Part shown: one piece after another, positions 9,296 to 17,918 of the stretch | How positions within the stretch are numbered: position 1 is the first letter of the stretch | Layout of the letters: every line of letters begins with the position of its first letter | DNA from: Haloferax sulfurifontis ATCC BAA-897 | GTDB lineage: Archaea > Halobacteriota > Halobacteria > Halobacteriales > Haloferacaceae | Assembly: GCF_000337835.1 (NCBI RefSeq) | Contig: NZ_AOLM01000011.1 | Location: forward strand, 1 to 64,000 | Direction of reading: 5' to 3' | DNA length: 64,000 bases | Notes under the pieces: generated by a model | What the model was told of the DNA's origin: nothing | What the model saw: only the letters and a program-made list of their open reading frames with translations | Databases searched by the model: none | Translations under genes and position numbers: made by a program

Positions 9296-10501
9296 ATGGA
9301 TATCTCCGAGATACTCTCAACGAAGTTCACCGAGTTCGACATCGGAACCCCTCTCTCGAAAGTCGCCGGGGCGTTCGAGAACCAGGAACTCGATGCCGTC
9401 GTCGTAACGGACGGCGACGAATATCGCGGTATCGTGAGCCGCCGACAGCTGGCGTCCTCGTCCAATCAGCCGTCCGCGAAGGTCGGCTCACAGGTCCAGC
9501 ACGTCCCGACTGTCGACCGCACCGAGGACGTCCGCGAGGTCGCGCGACTCATGGTCGGGAGCGACGCCAAAACGCTCCCCGTACTCCGCGACGACCGTGT
9601 CGTCGGTGTGGTGACTGGCGATGCCGTGCTCGAAGCCGTTCGACCGTTTCTCGACGCGGTGACTGTCGACGACGCCTACACGGCGGAATTGGTCAGTGCG
9701 ACCCCTGAGACCACGATCGGGAAAGCGCTCAACCTGCTCCGAGAAGCCGGAATCGACCATCTCCCGATCGTCGACGGGGACGACCTCGCGGGCATGCTGA
9801 GCCTGTACGACGTCATCGAGTTCACGACGCGGGGCGGTCAGAAGAGCCAAGGCGGGTCGGGTGGCTCCAGTGGCCGCGGCGGTGGCCGACAGAACCGTGG
9901 CGGGTTCGGGGCGCGCGAGGGCGATTCCGACCGAATGCTCGATCTACCGGTACGGAACCTGATGTCCGACGCGGTCTTCACCGTCGAGCGGAGCGCTCCG
10001 CTCGACGAGGTCGTCGAGACGATGTTCGAGCGGGAGATATCCTCGCTCATCGTCACGGCCGACGGGACCGGTGAGCCGGTCGGCATCATCACGAAGACGG
10101 ACGTCATCGAGGCGCTCACCTGGGAGCGAAACGACCGGAACGCCGTGCAGGTGTTCGGCCTTGAACTGCTGGAGGGGATGGACTACGACGACGTCTCCGC
10201 ACTCATCGAGGACATGGCCTCGAAGTACGGCGAGATGAGCGTGATCAAGGCCAGTATCGAACTGCAGGAGCACAAGGAACAATCGCGGGGCGTGCCGCTG
10301 GTGCTGGCGCGGATTCGGCTGGTCACCGACCGCGGTTACTTCACGGCCGACGGGGAGGGGTACGGTGCTTCCCACGCCCTCCGTCTGGCTGCGAACGCTG
10401 TCGAACGCCAGCTTCTCAAGGGGAAGACCTACGGCCAGTCGAAGAAGCGCCCCGTCACTGACGAGCAGGCACAGCTCTATGGCTGGTGGCTCGGTAGGTA
10501 A
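9296..10501 (+). CDS. Multi-CBS-domain protein with C-terminal HPF/RaiA-like ribosome-binding domain
   Basis: A 401-residue protein. Residues ~1-180 hold two to three CBS motifs (DAVVVTDGDEYRGIVSR, KTLPVLRDDRVVGVVTGD, DHLPIVDGDDLAGMLSL), then a Gly/Ser/Arg linker of about 35 residues, then another CBS unit (SSLIVTADGTGEPVGIITKTD). Residues ~285-385 fit the beta-alpha-beta-beta-beta-alpha pattern of ribosome hibernation promoting factor HPF/RaiA: VLARIRLVTDRGYFTADGEG followed by a helix ending NAVERQLLKGK aligns by eye with the end of bacterial HPF. CBS domains usually bind adenine nucleotides, so an energy-sensing ribosome factor is inferred. The gene is somewhat less GC-rich than its surroundings. 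The CBS part is certain, the HPF part likely. Confidence 0.85.
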   Translation: MDISEILSTKFTEFDIGTPLSKVAGAFENQELDAVVVTDGDEYRGIVSRRQLASSSNQPSAKVGSQVQHVPTVDRTEDVREVARLMVGSDAKTLPVLRDDRVVGVVTGDAVLEAVRPFLDAVTVDDAYTAELVSATPETTIGKALNLLREAGIDHLPIVDGDDLAGMLSLYDVIEFTTRGGQKSQGGSGGSSGRGGGRQNRGGFGAREGDSDRMLDLPVRNLMSDAVFTVERSAPLDEVVETMFEREISSLIVTADGTGEPVGIITKTDVIEALTWERNDRNAVQVFGLELLEGMDYDDVSALIEDMASKYGEMSVIKASIELQEHKEQSRGVPLVLARIRLVTDRGYFTADGEGYGASHALRLAANAVERQLLKGKTYGQSKKRPVTDEQAQLYGWWLGR

Positions 10502-10600
10502 TCGAATCGGTAGCTACAAGCGGGCAACCGTTGCTGGCCGGCACACTCCCCTAGTCAAAGCGAGTTCGGGGCGTCATCTGAACGTGGATGCGACCGGGGC

Positions 10601-11029
10601 TTACCCCCGAGTCTGACGGATGAACTCGTCGAGTGCTTCTTCGATGAGCGTCGCAACCCGCTCACTGTACCGCCAGAGCGCCGCGTTGAGTCGCTCTTCG
10701 GTCTCGTCATCGAGGTCGTCGGCCCCACGAAGGACGGAGTCTTTGGTTATCTGGGGGTGATACACACAAACGACGCCGAGCGAGGTATCCGAACTCGAAG
10801 TTCCAGCCGTGTGGATTCCGTATTGGTCAGTTCCCCAGACACCATCCCCGCCCTCTCGCTCCAGTTCGGAGTCGAGCGCGTCGACCAGTTGGACCTCTCC
10901 GGGGGAGAGGATGGCGTCGTCACCTTCGAACAGTTCAGTGTACGCCTCCATTCGCGCATCTCTCGTCCACTGGTCCAGCTGGGACCGCGCACGGAGTACG
11001 AGCTGGCGCTCGTCTGGGAATTCTGCCAT
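10601..11029 (-). CDS. Conserved-looking hypothetical protein, 142 aa
   Basis: A 142-residue acidic, soluble protein starting MAEFPDERQLVLRARSQLDQW. It is mostly helical, with a middle beta stretch (YGIHTAGTSSSDTSLGVVCVYHP) and a C-terminal helix. The reading frame has normal haloarchaeal codon positions and acidic composition, so it is very likely a real gene. It lies between the CBS-HPF gene (convergent) and the CorC-type gene (same strand, 240 bases upstream). I do not recognise a family; no catalytic motif is evident. Confidence 0.6.
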   Translation of the reverse strand: MAEFPDERQLVLRARSQLDQWTRDARMEAYTELFEGDDAILSPGEVQLVDALDSELEREGGDGVWGTDQYGIHTAGTSSSDTSLGVVCVYHPQITKDSVLRGADDLDDETEERLNAALWRYSERVATLIEEALDEFIRQTRG

Positions 11030-11266
11030 AGTTCTAGAAGGACGGCCAGGTCAATCAACGTTCGTGCGGTGAATCAGAGCGCCGCGAACGGTGATGAGCC
11101 TGCGTTAGGGACACATCCCAACCGTTGATTCAGATTTCGAGTTCCGACAGCATCGTCTTCTGGCACCAGCCGGCTCCGGGACGTGGACGTCTGCAGTGAT
11201 AATCGGACAATCCGAATCGCGGCTCTTGGACCGCGCTGGGCTCGTTTCCGTTTCCGTTTCGAATTA

Positions 11267-12607
11267 CTACTCACCGTCCGTCTCTTCACCTGACTCGGCC
11301 TCGTGAATCACGAGCCGTTCGATTCGAGCGTCATCGACGGCCTCGACCCGAAGGACGTATCCGTTCTGTTGGATTTGGTCTCCCACTTCGGGAACTCTGC
11401 CGAGACGGCTGAAGACCAGCCCACCGATCGTCTCGACATCGTCGCTCTCCAATCGCGTGTCGAGCCTATCGTTTACGTCCTGAATGGAAATTCCTCCGTC
11501 GACGACGTACGCTCCGTCGTCTCGCTTCTCGATGGACCGCTCCTGCGCATCGGTATCGAATTCGTCCTGGATATCGCCCACGATTTCTTCGAGGATGTCT
11601 TCGATGGTCACGATGCCCTCGAAGACACCCCACTCGTCGACGACGACGGCCATCTGGCCTTCGCCACGCGTCTGAAAGTCGGCGAGAATCGCGTCGATCC
11701 GACGCGTTTCCGGGACCGTGAGGACCGCTCGTGCGAGTTCACGTGCCGTGACCGTGCCGTCCGGGTCCGTCCCGGTTTCGCTCGCTCGCAGGATGTCCTT
11801 GGCGTGGACGAATCCAAGCGGTTGATTCCCGTCCTCGTCGAGCACGAGATAGCGCGTGTACGACCCGGTGGCGGCAATCGACCGGAGTTCCGAGAGCGGC
11901 ATCGAGGCGGTCACGGTTTCCACGTCTGGCCGCGGGACCATGACCTCGCGGGCGACCGTATCTCCGAGTTCGAAGACGCTCTCGATCATTTCAACCTCGT
12001 CGAGGTCGATGTGTCCCGTCTCCTCCGAGCGGGTGAGGATCATCCGAATCTCAGATTCGGAGTGGGTCTCCTCGCTCTCGGAGGCCGGGGAGACACCTAC
12101 GAGGCGGGTGAAGTAGTTGGCCGTGCCGTTGAAGACGATGATGCCGGGCACGAACACGTAGTAGAAGAACTTCATGAGCGGGGCGAGGAGGAGCGAGACA
12201 CGCGTGGCCTCTTGGATGGCGAACGTCTTCGGTGCGAGTTCGCCGAACACCACGTGGAGGAACGTGATGAACCCGAAGCCCAGGACGAACGCGACGAGAT
12301 GGACTGTGTCCGCAGGGAGCACCTGGCCGAGGACGGGGTCAATGAGCGCTGCGACAGCCGGTTCACCGATCCAGCCGAGACCGAGCGAGGAGAGCGTGAT
12401 ACCGAGTTGACTGACAGCCAGATAGTCGTCCAGGTTCTGGATGACGTCCTGCACGAGGGGCGCGCCCGGTCTCCCGCGTTCGACGAGCGCGTTCACCTGC
12501 GTGGGACGGACTTTGACGAACGCGAACTCCGCCGCGACGAAGACTCCGTTCATGACGACGAGGAAGAAGGCGAGGAGCAGTCCGCCGAGAGAAATCAGGT
12601 CTACCAT
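11267..12607 (-). CDS. CNNM/CorC-HlyC-type membrane protein with CBS pair
   Basis: A 446-residue protein in the usual order for the family: CNNM transmembrane domain (about 1-170; motifs ISLGGLLLAFF, GITLSSLGLGWIGEPAVA, FGELAPKTFAIQ), two CBS domains (about 200-330; VMVPRPDVETV, MAVVVDEWGVFEGIVTIEDILEEIVGDI split over both) and a C-terminal CorC/HlyC transporter-associated domain (VDGGISIQDVNDRL). Relatives are implicated in Mg2+/Co2+ efflux or Na+-coupled Mg2+ transport; bacterial members are often labelled hemolysin. It is the second CBS protein in this cluster. Confidence 0.9.
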   Translation of the reverse strand: MVDLISLGGLLLAFFLVVMNGVFVAAEFAFVKVRPTQVNALVERGRPGAPLVQDVIQNLDDYLAVSQLGITLSSLGLGWIGEPAVAALIDPVLGQVLPADTVHLVAFVLGFGFITFLHVVFGELAPKTFAIQEATRVSLLLAPLMKFFYYVFVPGIIVFNGTANYFTRLVGVSPASESEETHSESEIRMILTRSEETGHIDLDEVEMIESVFELGDTVAREVMVPRPDVETVTASMPLSELRSIAATGSYTRYLVLDEDGNQPLGFVHAKDILRASETGTDPDGTVTARELARAVLTVPETRRIDAILADFQTRGEGQMAVVVDEWGVFEGIVTIEDILEEIVGDIQDEFDTDAQERSIEKRDDGAYVVDGGISIQDVNDRLDTRLESDDVETIGGLVFSRLGRVPEVGDQIQQNGYVLRVEAVDDARIERLVIHEAESGEETDGE

Positions 12608-12906
12608 AGTCGATTACGGACACCCGGACACTTGTAGGGACGGATACCGCTCGGTCTTCTGCGGTCAGCGTGTCCACGAATCGCGGGTGACCACGCTTCC
12701 GATTCCGTCTGTACTATCCCTCGATACTCACGCTCTCTCGCCCGTTCGTTGAGGACAGTGACAGACGGCCTTGTGAACTCCCGGTGGTTCGAGGCCGTTC
12801 GGGCAGACACGTCAGATCCATGGCTGTGCTCGTCCCGGCGGCGACGCACGCGACACGCCGAGTCACAGACGTAACTGGACCGATTCCAAGGGGAGCGTCC
12901 GCGCCC

Positions 12907-13143
12907 TCAGTCCGCGAAGTCGTCGTCGTATTGTTCGTAGATGATGGTCAGCCGCCCCGGTGTGGGCCGCTTCGCTGCGTCTCGAAGCGTACGGAACTCT
13001 TCCAAGAGTTCGTCGGCGTCGTCCGTCTCTTCTCGGACGCTCCGCGATTCTTCTCGAATAGTATCGTACACCTGCGCCAGCATGCGCCGAGCGGCGTACG
13101 AATCGGTCTTCGAGTCTATCTCGAAAGACGCCTCGTAGGACAT
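12907..13143 (-). CDS. Small helical protein, 78 aa
   Basis: A 78-residue protein beginning MSYEASFEIDSKTDSYAARR, with a beta strand followed by one long charged helix. The ATG at 13143 is preferred because a GTTATCCC TATA-like element lies about 24 bases upstream; an upstream ATG at 13182 would precede this promoter. It is isolated between gene-poor flanks of 299 and 537 bases. Function unknown. Confidence 0.55.
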   Translation of the reverse strand: MSYEASFEIDSKTDSYAARRMLAQVYDTIREESRSVREETDDADELLEEFRTLRDAAKRPTPGRLTIIYEQYDDDFAD

Positions 13144-13680
13144 ACTCGTAGTTGGCGCTCCACTGGGATAACTCACCTTCATTTCTTATCGTGGAGAACC
13201 GTTCGTTTGATGCGGATTGATTTTCGTCCCTTCGAACGCTCCGGTTCGACAGCCTAAGAGTATCCTCGGAATCGCCCCCTCAAGCGCGGGAGAACGACTA
13301 GTACTGACGGCTCCCATGAATGACTCGCAACGTGCTGTCTTTCGAGATATCGCACAGTCCGTCCACCGAGTGGCCTGCGACGATTCAACTCCACTATCGA
13401 CCGGAGCCCGCTCTCCGGCTGGAATCAGATATCCGCATTGTCTCGGGGAGGTGGTTCGAACACGATGCTCATGGCTCGTTGAGCAGTTCGTCTGCGGTCT
13501 TCCGATGGCCGATTTCAAATTCGCCCCCCACGACTGTTACAGAGGTTCTACACGCTACGAACTGATCGCCCCCAACCAATCAATTCTGTATAGCGACTTT
13601 TGGTTTACCTGTGGCGTGTCGGACGGGTTTCTGACCCACAAGATGCGACAAGAACCCCGAGAAAAACAGTGCGTTGACAG
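13144..13680. other. Gene-poor stretch, no supported gene
   Basis: No frame here carries a convincing protein. Open frames exist on both strands (for example 13217-13780 plus and 13186-13518 minus) but they lack the acidic composition and third-position GC bias of neighbouring genes, and the longest runs into the 3' end of ychF. Base composition is lower in GC than the flanks. It may hold a decayed gene, plus the promoter of the gene ending at 12907. Confidence 0.4.
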
Positions 13681-14856
13681 TTACTTCGCCGTCGAGACGA
13701 TTTTGATGACGTCGCCCTCTTCGAGTTCGTGGTCTTCGGCGATGCGGCGTTTCTCCCTCGCGTCGACCGCGTGGAGGTAGCCGTCGCCGATGTCGGAGTG
13801 GACCGCGTACGCGAGGTCCCGCGGCGTCGACCCCCGTGGGAGGAGGAAGGCGTCGGGGAGGACGTTGCCCGTGCCGTCGGTCCACTTCGACTCGTTTTGG
13901 ACCGGGTAGACCGTGATACGGTCGAGCACGTCGTAGACCGCGGTGTCGATGGCCTCCTGCGTGCCGGTGCCGCCGTGTTCGCCCATCAGGTCGCGGATGC
14001 GTTCGAGACCCGTTTCCTGTGCGCCGCTCACGTCGCCGACGAGTTCGAAGTCGTCGTCGCCGGGGTGGTAGTCGATGATGCCCGCCTCGCGGGCCCGCCG
14101 GAGCGCGAGTTCGCCGTCCGCGGTCGCGGCGATGACGGGCTTTCCGGTCTCGGCGAGTCGTTCGAGGTTCTCCGGGGGCGCGATGTCGACCTTGTTGGCG
14201 ACGAGGACGATTGGCTTGGTCCGCTGGCGAATCGCGCGGGCGAGTTCGACGCGGTCAGCGTCCTCCCAGTCTCGGGGGTTCGGCGAGTAGTCGAGTTCTC
14301 GCAGGACCGCGGCAATGTCGTGTTCGCTCGCGCCGACGCCCGTCAGGAGGTCCGAGAGGGCGTCGTCCATGTCGAAGTCGGGCGACCGCGACTTGCGGAC
14401 CACGGACTCCCAGTTCTTGTGGACGATGCCCGCGAGCCACTGTTCGAGTTCCTCCTCGATGAAGTCGACCTCCTCGACGGGGTCGAAGCTCCCCACCTCG
14501 ACGGGTTCGCCCTCGGCGTTCGTCCCGCCGGAGGCGTCGACGACGTTGACGATGGCGTCGGCGTTCGTCAGTTCGTCGAGGAACTGGTTGCCGAGGCCGC
14601 GACCCTCGTGCGCGCCGGGGACGAGGCCCGCAACGTCCACGAGTTCGACCGGAACGTAGCGGATGCCGTCCTCGCAGTTGCCACAGCGCTCGTCGCGGTC
14701 GAGACAGGGACAACGGGTCCGAGCGTGCGTGACGCCGCGGTTCGCGTCGATAGTCGTGAAGGGGTAGTTCGCCACGTCGACCTCGGCGAGCGTCGAGGCC
14801 GTGTAGAACGTCGATTTGCCGGCGTTCGGCTTGCCGGCTAACGCGAGAGAGAGCAT
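13681..14856 (-). CDS. ychF: YchF/Ola1-type GTPase/ATPase
   Basis: A 391-residue OBG-family P-loop NTPase. The N-terminus begins MLSLALAGKPNAGKST (G1 motif), followed by a Cys-rich insertion (CPCLDRDERCGNC) seen in archaeal members, DVAGLVPGAHEGRGLGN (G3 region) and VLVANKVD (G4). The last ~70 residues form a TGS domain. Family members bind ribosomes and act in translation or stress response; some prefer ATP. It ends next to the gene-poor 13.1-13.7 kb stretch. Confidence 0.92.
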   Translation of the reverse strand: MLSLALAGKPNAGKSTFYTASTLAEVDVANYPFTTIDANRGVTHARTRCPCLDRDERCGNCEDGIRYVPVELVDVAGLVPGAHEGRGLGNQFLDELTNADAIVNVVDASGGTNAEGEPVEVGSFDPVEEVDFIEEELEQWLAGIVHKNWESVVRKSRSPDFDMDDALSDLLTGVGASEHDIAAVLRELDYSPNPRDWEDADRVELARAIRQRTKPIVLVANKVDIAPPENLERLAETGKPVIAATADGELALRRAREAGIIDYHPGDDDFELVGDVSGAQETGLERIRDLMGEHGGTGTQEAIDTAVYDVLDRITVYPVQNESKWTDGTGNVLPDAFLLPRGSTPRDLAYAVHSDIGDGYLHAVDAREKRRIAEDHELEEGDVIKIVSTAK

Positions 14857-14931
14857 GGCTCGACGATGGTCGCGGACGCGGAAAAACGCTCGCGTGCGAG
14901 GGAGCGCGAGCGACGAGGGAAACGTGAGGGG

Positions 14932-15795
14932 TCAGTCCGTCAGTCGCCTGAACGCGGCGCGGCCGGCGAGCACCACCCCGCTCCCGAGAATCGCGAGGAG
15001 ACCGCCGAAGACGACGAGGTACGGGACCGCGTAGGCGACGGCGACGACGAGCGCCCGGAGGGCGACGAACGCGCCGTTGACCGACTCGGAGAACGCCTGC
15101 AAGACCGGCGTGTCGTACCAGTTCGCCGGGCCGGGCGGTCGCTCGGACAGCGAGACGCGGACCGTCGAGAGGGCGACGCGGTCTTCGAGCGACTGCTTCT
15201 GGGCTTCGAGTCGCTCGATTTCGGTCTGGACCTCGGTCAGGCGCTCTTCGACCGCGAGCACGTCCTCGGTCGTGTTGGCCGACTCGTAGAGGTCGCGGAG
15301 GCGGTCGCGCTGGGCGCGGAGGTTGCTCAGCCGCGCTTCGATATCGACCAGTTGGTCGGTCACGTCCTGCGAGTCCGTCTCGACGCGCTCGACCTCACCG
15401 AGGTCCTTCATATCGGACATGAACGCCGAGAAGTCCTCGGAGGGGACGCGCACGACGAGTTGGCCCGAGCGGTAGGTGCCGCCGCTCCGGCGGTTGACGT
15501 ACTCGTTGGAGTCGCTGACGTAACCGCCGTAGGATTCGGCGGTCGATTCGACCGCGTCGCGCGACTCGTTGAACTCGTCGACGGTCAGTTCTATCTGGCC
15601 GTTCCTGATGACCGCCCGCCGCTGGGCCTGCGGGAGGTCGTCGCCGCCCGCCTGTTCGGCCTCGGTGGAACCGCCCGCGTCGGCGGCGAGAGACACGCTC
15701 TCCGACCCGCCCGCACCGCCGTCCGCCGCGCCGCCGGTACACCCGGCGAGGACGACGAGGAGGGCGACCGAGAGAAGTTTCAGTCGATTGTCCAT
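14932..15795 (-). CDS. DUF4349 lipoprotein with coiled coil and C-terminal membrane helix
   Basis: A 287-residue protein with a lipobox signal peptide (LLVVLAGC), a low-complexity linker, and a DUF4349-like core (QRRAVIRNGQIELTV, YGGYVSDSNEY, LVVRVPSEDFSAFM). Residues ~150-215 form a coiled coil (VEERLTEVQTEIERLEAQKQ) and the C-terminus has a hydrophobic segment, so the protein is probably anchored at both ends with its core outside the cell. The ATG at 15795 is preferred over 15804 because both give the same signal peptide and it is the shorter. Its cellular role is unknown. Confidence 0.8.
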   Translation of the reverse strand: MDNRLKLLSVALLVVLAGCTGGAADGGAGGSESVSLAADAGGSTEAEQAGGDDLPQAQRRAVIRNGQIELTVDEFNESRDAVESTAESYGGYVSDSNEYVNRRSGGTYRSGQLVVRVPSEDFSAFMSDMKDLGEVERVETDSQDVTDQLVDIEARLSNLRAQRDRLRDLYESANTTEDVLAVEERLTEVQTEIERLEAQKQSLEDRVALSTVRVSLSERPPGPANWYDTPVLQAFSESVNGAFVALRALVVAVAYAVPYLVVFGGLLAILGSGVVLAGRAAFRRLTD

Positions 15796-15906
15796 AGGCG
15801 ACACTCTCGACGTGAGGGATTAATCGTTGGGTAGGCACAAACGGCGACTGTTGCTATCGCGGCCCACGGGTGTCGCGGTCGGTCGGTCGGCCGGACGCGA
15901 CGCCGG

Positions 15907-16758
15907 CTACTCCGCCTCTCGGGGGAGGTTGTCGCGGTGGATGCGCATCTCGCCGCGGGCGCGCATCGTCCCGTCGACGTGCGCGCCGGCTTCGAGCACG
16001 AGGTCGTGACAGGACACGTCGCCGAGGACGCGCGCGCCCTCGTGAATGCGGACCTCGCCGTTTCGCGTGGTCACGTCGCCGTGGATGCGCGTCCCGCTCC
16101 CGACGACGATGTCGTCGCGGGCGCGGAGGCTCCCGAAGACGTTGTTGTCCTCCGCGAGGTCGATGGACTTCGCGCGGATGTTGCCGTGGATGCGGCAGTC
16201 GGAACCGACGTGAGCGGGCGTCGAGACGCGCCACGCGTCGTCGGAGACGGTGGCGTTCCGGGGAATCACGAGCGGGTCGTGCGGCGACTCGCCCGAGAGC
16301 GTCTCGGCGAGTTCGTCGGCCGCCTCGTCCTCGCCGAGTCGGAGGAGTTGCGAGAGGACGATGAAGTAGAACACGAGCGTCGGAATCGGGTTGCGGATGA
16401 CGATCCAGCCGTTGGCCTCGAACCCCTCTTCGATGTCGACGTCGTCGCCGATGTCGAGGTCGCCCGAGACCATCAGGCGGCCGGCGATGTGGACGCGCTC
16501 GCCGAGGTAGGCGTCGTTGCCGACGAGGACGTTACCGGCCACGTCGTCGAGCATATCGAGTCGGCAGTCGGCCTCGGCCTCGATGTCGCCGCCGAAGGTG
16601 ACGCGCTCGCCCGCGAGGACGTTCCGGCCGCGGACGCCGAACTCGACGGTGCTCTGCCCGCCGACGACCACGTCGCCGTCCGTGACGAGGTCGTGTTCCT
16701 CGACCGTCGTCCCGTCGGGAATTTCGAGCGCATCGAGCGGGTCCGTACCCAGTGACAC
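15907..16758 (-). CDS. Bactofilin-like (polymer-forming) protein, halofilin-type
   Basis: A 283-residue protein with two regions of short repeating strands and glycines typical of the right-handed beta-helix of bactofilins (ERVHIAGRLMVSGDLDIGDD; RIHGNIRAKSIDLAEDNNV). A hydrophobic segment (PTLVFYFIVLSQLLRLG) separates them at about 140. Bactofilin-like 'halofilins' control cell shape in Haloferax volcanii, and gene order suggests this could be HalA, though I cannot verify that. The GTG at 16758 is chosen because a TATA element on its strand (complement of 16782-16788) lies 27 bases upstream; a longer start at 16803 would lie upstream of that element. Confidence 0.75.
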   Translation of the reverse strand: MSLGTDPLDALEIPDGTTVEEHDLVTDGDVVVGGQSTVEFGVRGRNVLAGERVTFGGDIEAEADCRLDMLDDVAGNVLVGNDAYLGERVHIAGRLMVSGDLDIGDDVDIEEGFEANGWIVIRNPIPTLVFYFIVLSQLLRLGEDEAADELAETLSGESPHDPLVIPRNATVSDDAWRVSTPAHVGSDCRIHGNIRAKSIDLAEDNNVFGSLRARDDIVVGSGTRIHGDVTTRNGEVRIHEGARVLGDVSCHDLVLEAGAHVDGTMRARGEMRIHRDNLPREAE

Positions 16759-16781
16759 GCTCCGAACCAACACCCGTGCCG

Positions 16782-16788
16782 TAATAAA
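16782..16788 (-). promoter_or_regulatory. TATA element of the bactofilin-like gene
   Basis: On the reverse strand TTTATTA lies about 27 bases before the GTG at 16758. This spacing is diagnostic for leaderless initiation and decides the start codon of the bactofilin-like gene. Confidence 0.55.
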
Positions 16789-16879
16789 CCGTCCGCAAGA
16801 CAACCGTCAGACACGACGGAGGCCACCGGTTTCCCGGCGACGACGCGTATTTAACTACGCGCGGGATACAACGAGAGGT

Positions 16880-17083
16880 ATGACGATTCTCTCTTTCGAC
16901 GACGACGGCGTAGACGTGGTCTACGAGGGAACGGAGTTCCGCCTCGAAAAAGCGCTCATCGAGGAGGCCATCGGGAAGTCCTACCCCGACGTGACCGACC
17001 ACGAAGTGCTGAAAATCGTCGAGAAGGAACCCGCGCTCTCCGGCGAACCCCGGCGCGTCCGCGACATCCTGAACTCGTCGTAG
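16880..17083 (+). CDS. DUF5800-like small protein
   Basis: A 67-residue protein starting MTILSFDDDGVDVVYEGTEF and ending in a helix that follows VTDHEVLKIVEKEPALSG. This resembles the DUF5800 family found throughout Halobacteria. A TATTTAAC element at about 16848-16855 lies ~29 bases upstream of the ATG, consistent with leaderless transcription, and the gene is divergent from the bactofilin-like gene. Function unknown. Confidence 0.75.
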   Translation: MTILSFDDDGVDVVYEGTEFRLEKALIEEAIGKSYPDVTDHEVLKIVEKEPALSGEPRRVRDILNSS

Positions 17084-17161
17084 CCGCCCGCTGAACGACC
17101 GACCGGAACGTCCGTTTCTCCCACGTATCGCTCTCGAACCACGCGCGCCCGCCGCGCGAAC

Positions 17162-17848
17162 TCAGAACCGAAGCCGTTCTTCCAGACAGACTTTGACGAT
17201 GGACTTCCCGATGGCCGCGCCGCCGGCGAAGGGGTCGAGTTTCGTCTCGCCCGCGCGCTCGCGGTAGGGGATGGGAACCTCGGCGATGCTGTAGCCGCGC
17301 ATCGCGGGGCGGATGAGGAGTTCGGCGGACAGCCCCGTGTTCTCCGTCCACTCGATGTCGTGGAGGAGTTCGCGGCGGTACGCCCGCATCCCGGTGGTCG
17401 TGTCGTGGACGGTCGCGCCCATGAGGAAACTTGCGAGGCGAGCGAACGCGACGTTCCCCGCGCGGTTGAGCCGGGGCATCGTCTCCGCGCCCGTCGTGAT
17501 TCGGTCGCCGGAGACCACGTCGTAGCCGTCGTTGATGAGGTCGAGGAACTTCGGGAGATACTCCATCGGATAGGTGTCGTCGCAGTCGGTCGTGACGACG
17601 ACCGGGCGGTCGGGCGCGAGCACCGCGGCCTCGACCGCGACGCCGTACCCCTGCGGCTCCTGTTCGATGACGCGCGCGCCCATCTTCCGGGCGATTTCGG
17701 GCGTTCGGTCGTCGGAGCCGTCCACACAGACGACCTCGGCGCGCCCGTCGGTAATCCGGTCGATGTCGGCCAACACGGACCCGATAGCCTGCTCTTCGTT
17801 GTACGTCCCCATCACGACCGCGAGGTCGTCGAAGGTGAACTCGGTCAT
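17162..17848 (-). CDS. GT2-family dolichyl-phosphate glycosyltransferase
   Basis: A 228-residue soluble GT-A glycosyltransferase: N-terminal VVMGTYNEEQAIGSVL, nucleotide-binding VDGSDDRTPEIA, the acidic metal-binding TTDCDDTYP, and a late RAGETKL element typical of dolichol-phosphate mannose/glucose synthases. These enzymes transfer a sugar from a nucleotide donor to dolichyl phosphate at the membrane surface for glycan assembly. It has no C-terminal membrane domain, like DPM1-type enzymes. Sugar specificity cannot be told, and no other glycosylation genes are adjacent. Confidence 0.85.
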   Translation of the reverse strand: MTEFTFDDLAVVMGTYNEEQAIGSVLADIDRITDGRAEVVCVDGSDDRTPEIARKMGARVIEQEPQGYGVAVEAAVLAPDRPVVVTTDCDDTYPMEYLPKFLDLINDGYDVVSGDRITTGAETMPRLNRAGNVAFARLASFLMGATVHDTTTGMRAYRRELLHDIEWTENTGLSAELLIRPAMRGYSIAEVPIPYRERAGETKLDPFAGGAAIGKSIVKVCLEERLRF

Positions 17849-17918
17849 TGGACGGGGTTGTCGACGGCCGCTCTTGAGCGTTTAGGTTTGCCAAAACCGG
17901 GGCGGTTCGGGTCCGACG

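Noticed and set aside
12608-12906. Gap between the CorC-type gene and the 78-aa gene
   Set aside because: Only weak frames on both strands; nothing beyond likely promoter sequence could be supported.
13217-13780. 187-aa plus-strand ORF before ychF
   Set aside because: It runs antisense into the 3' end of ychF and has neither acidic bias nor a recognisable pattern; a non-coding or decayed stretch is more likely.
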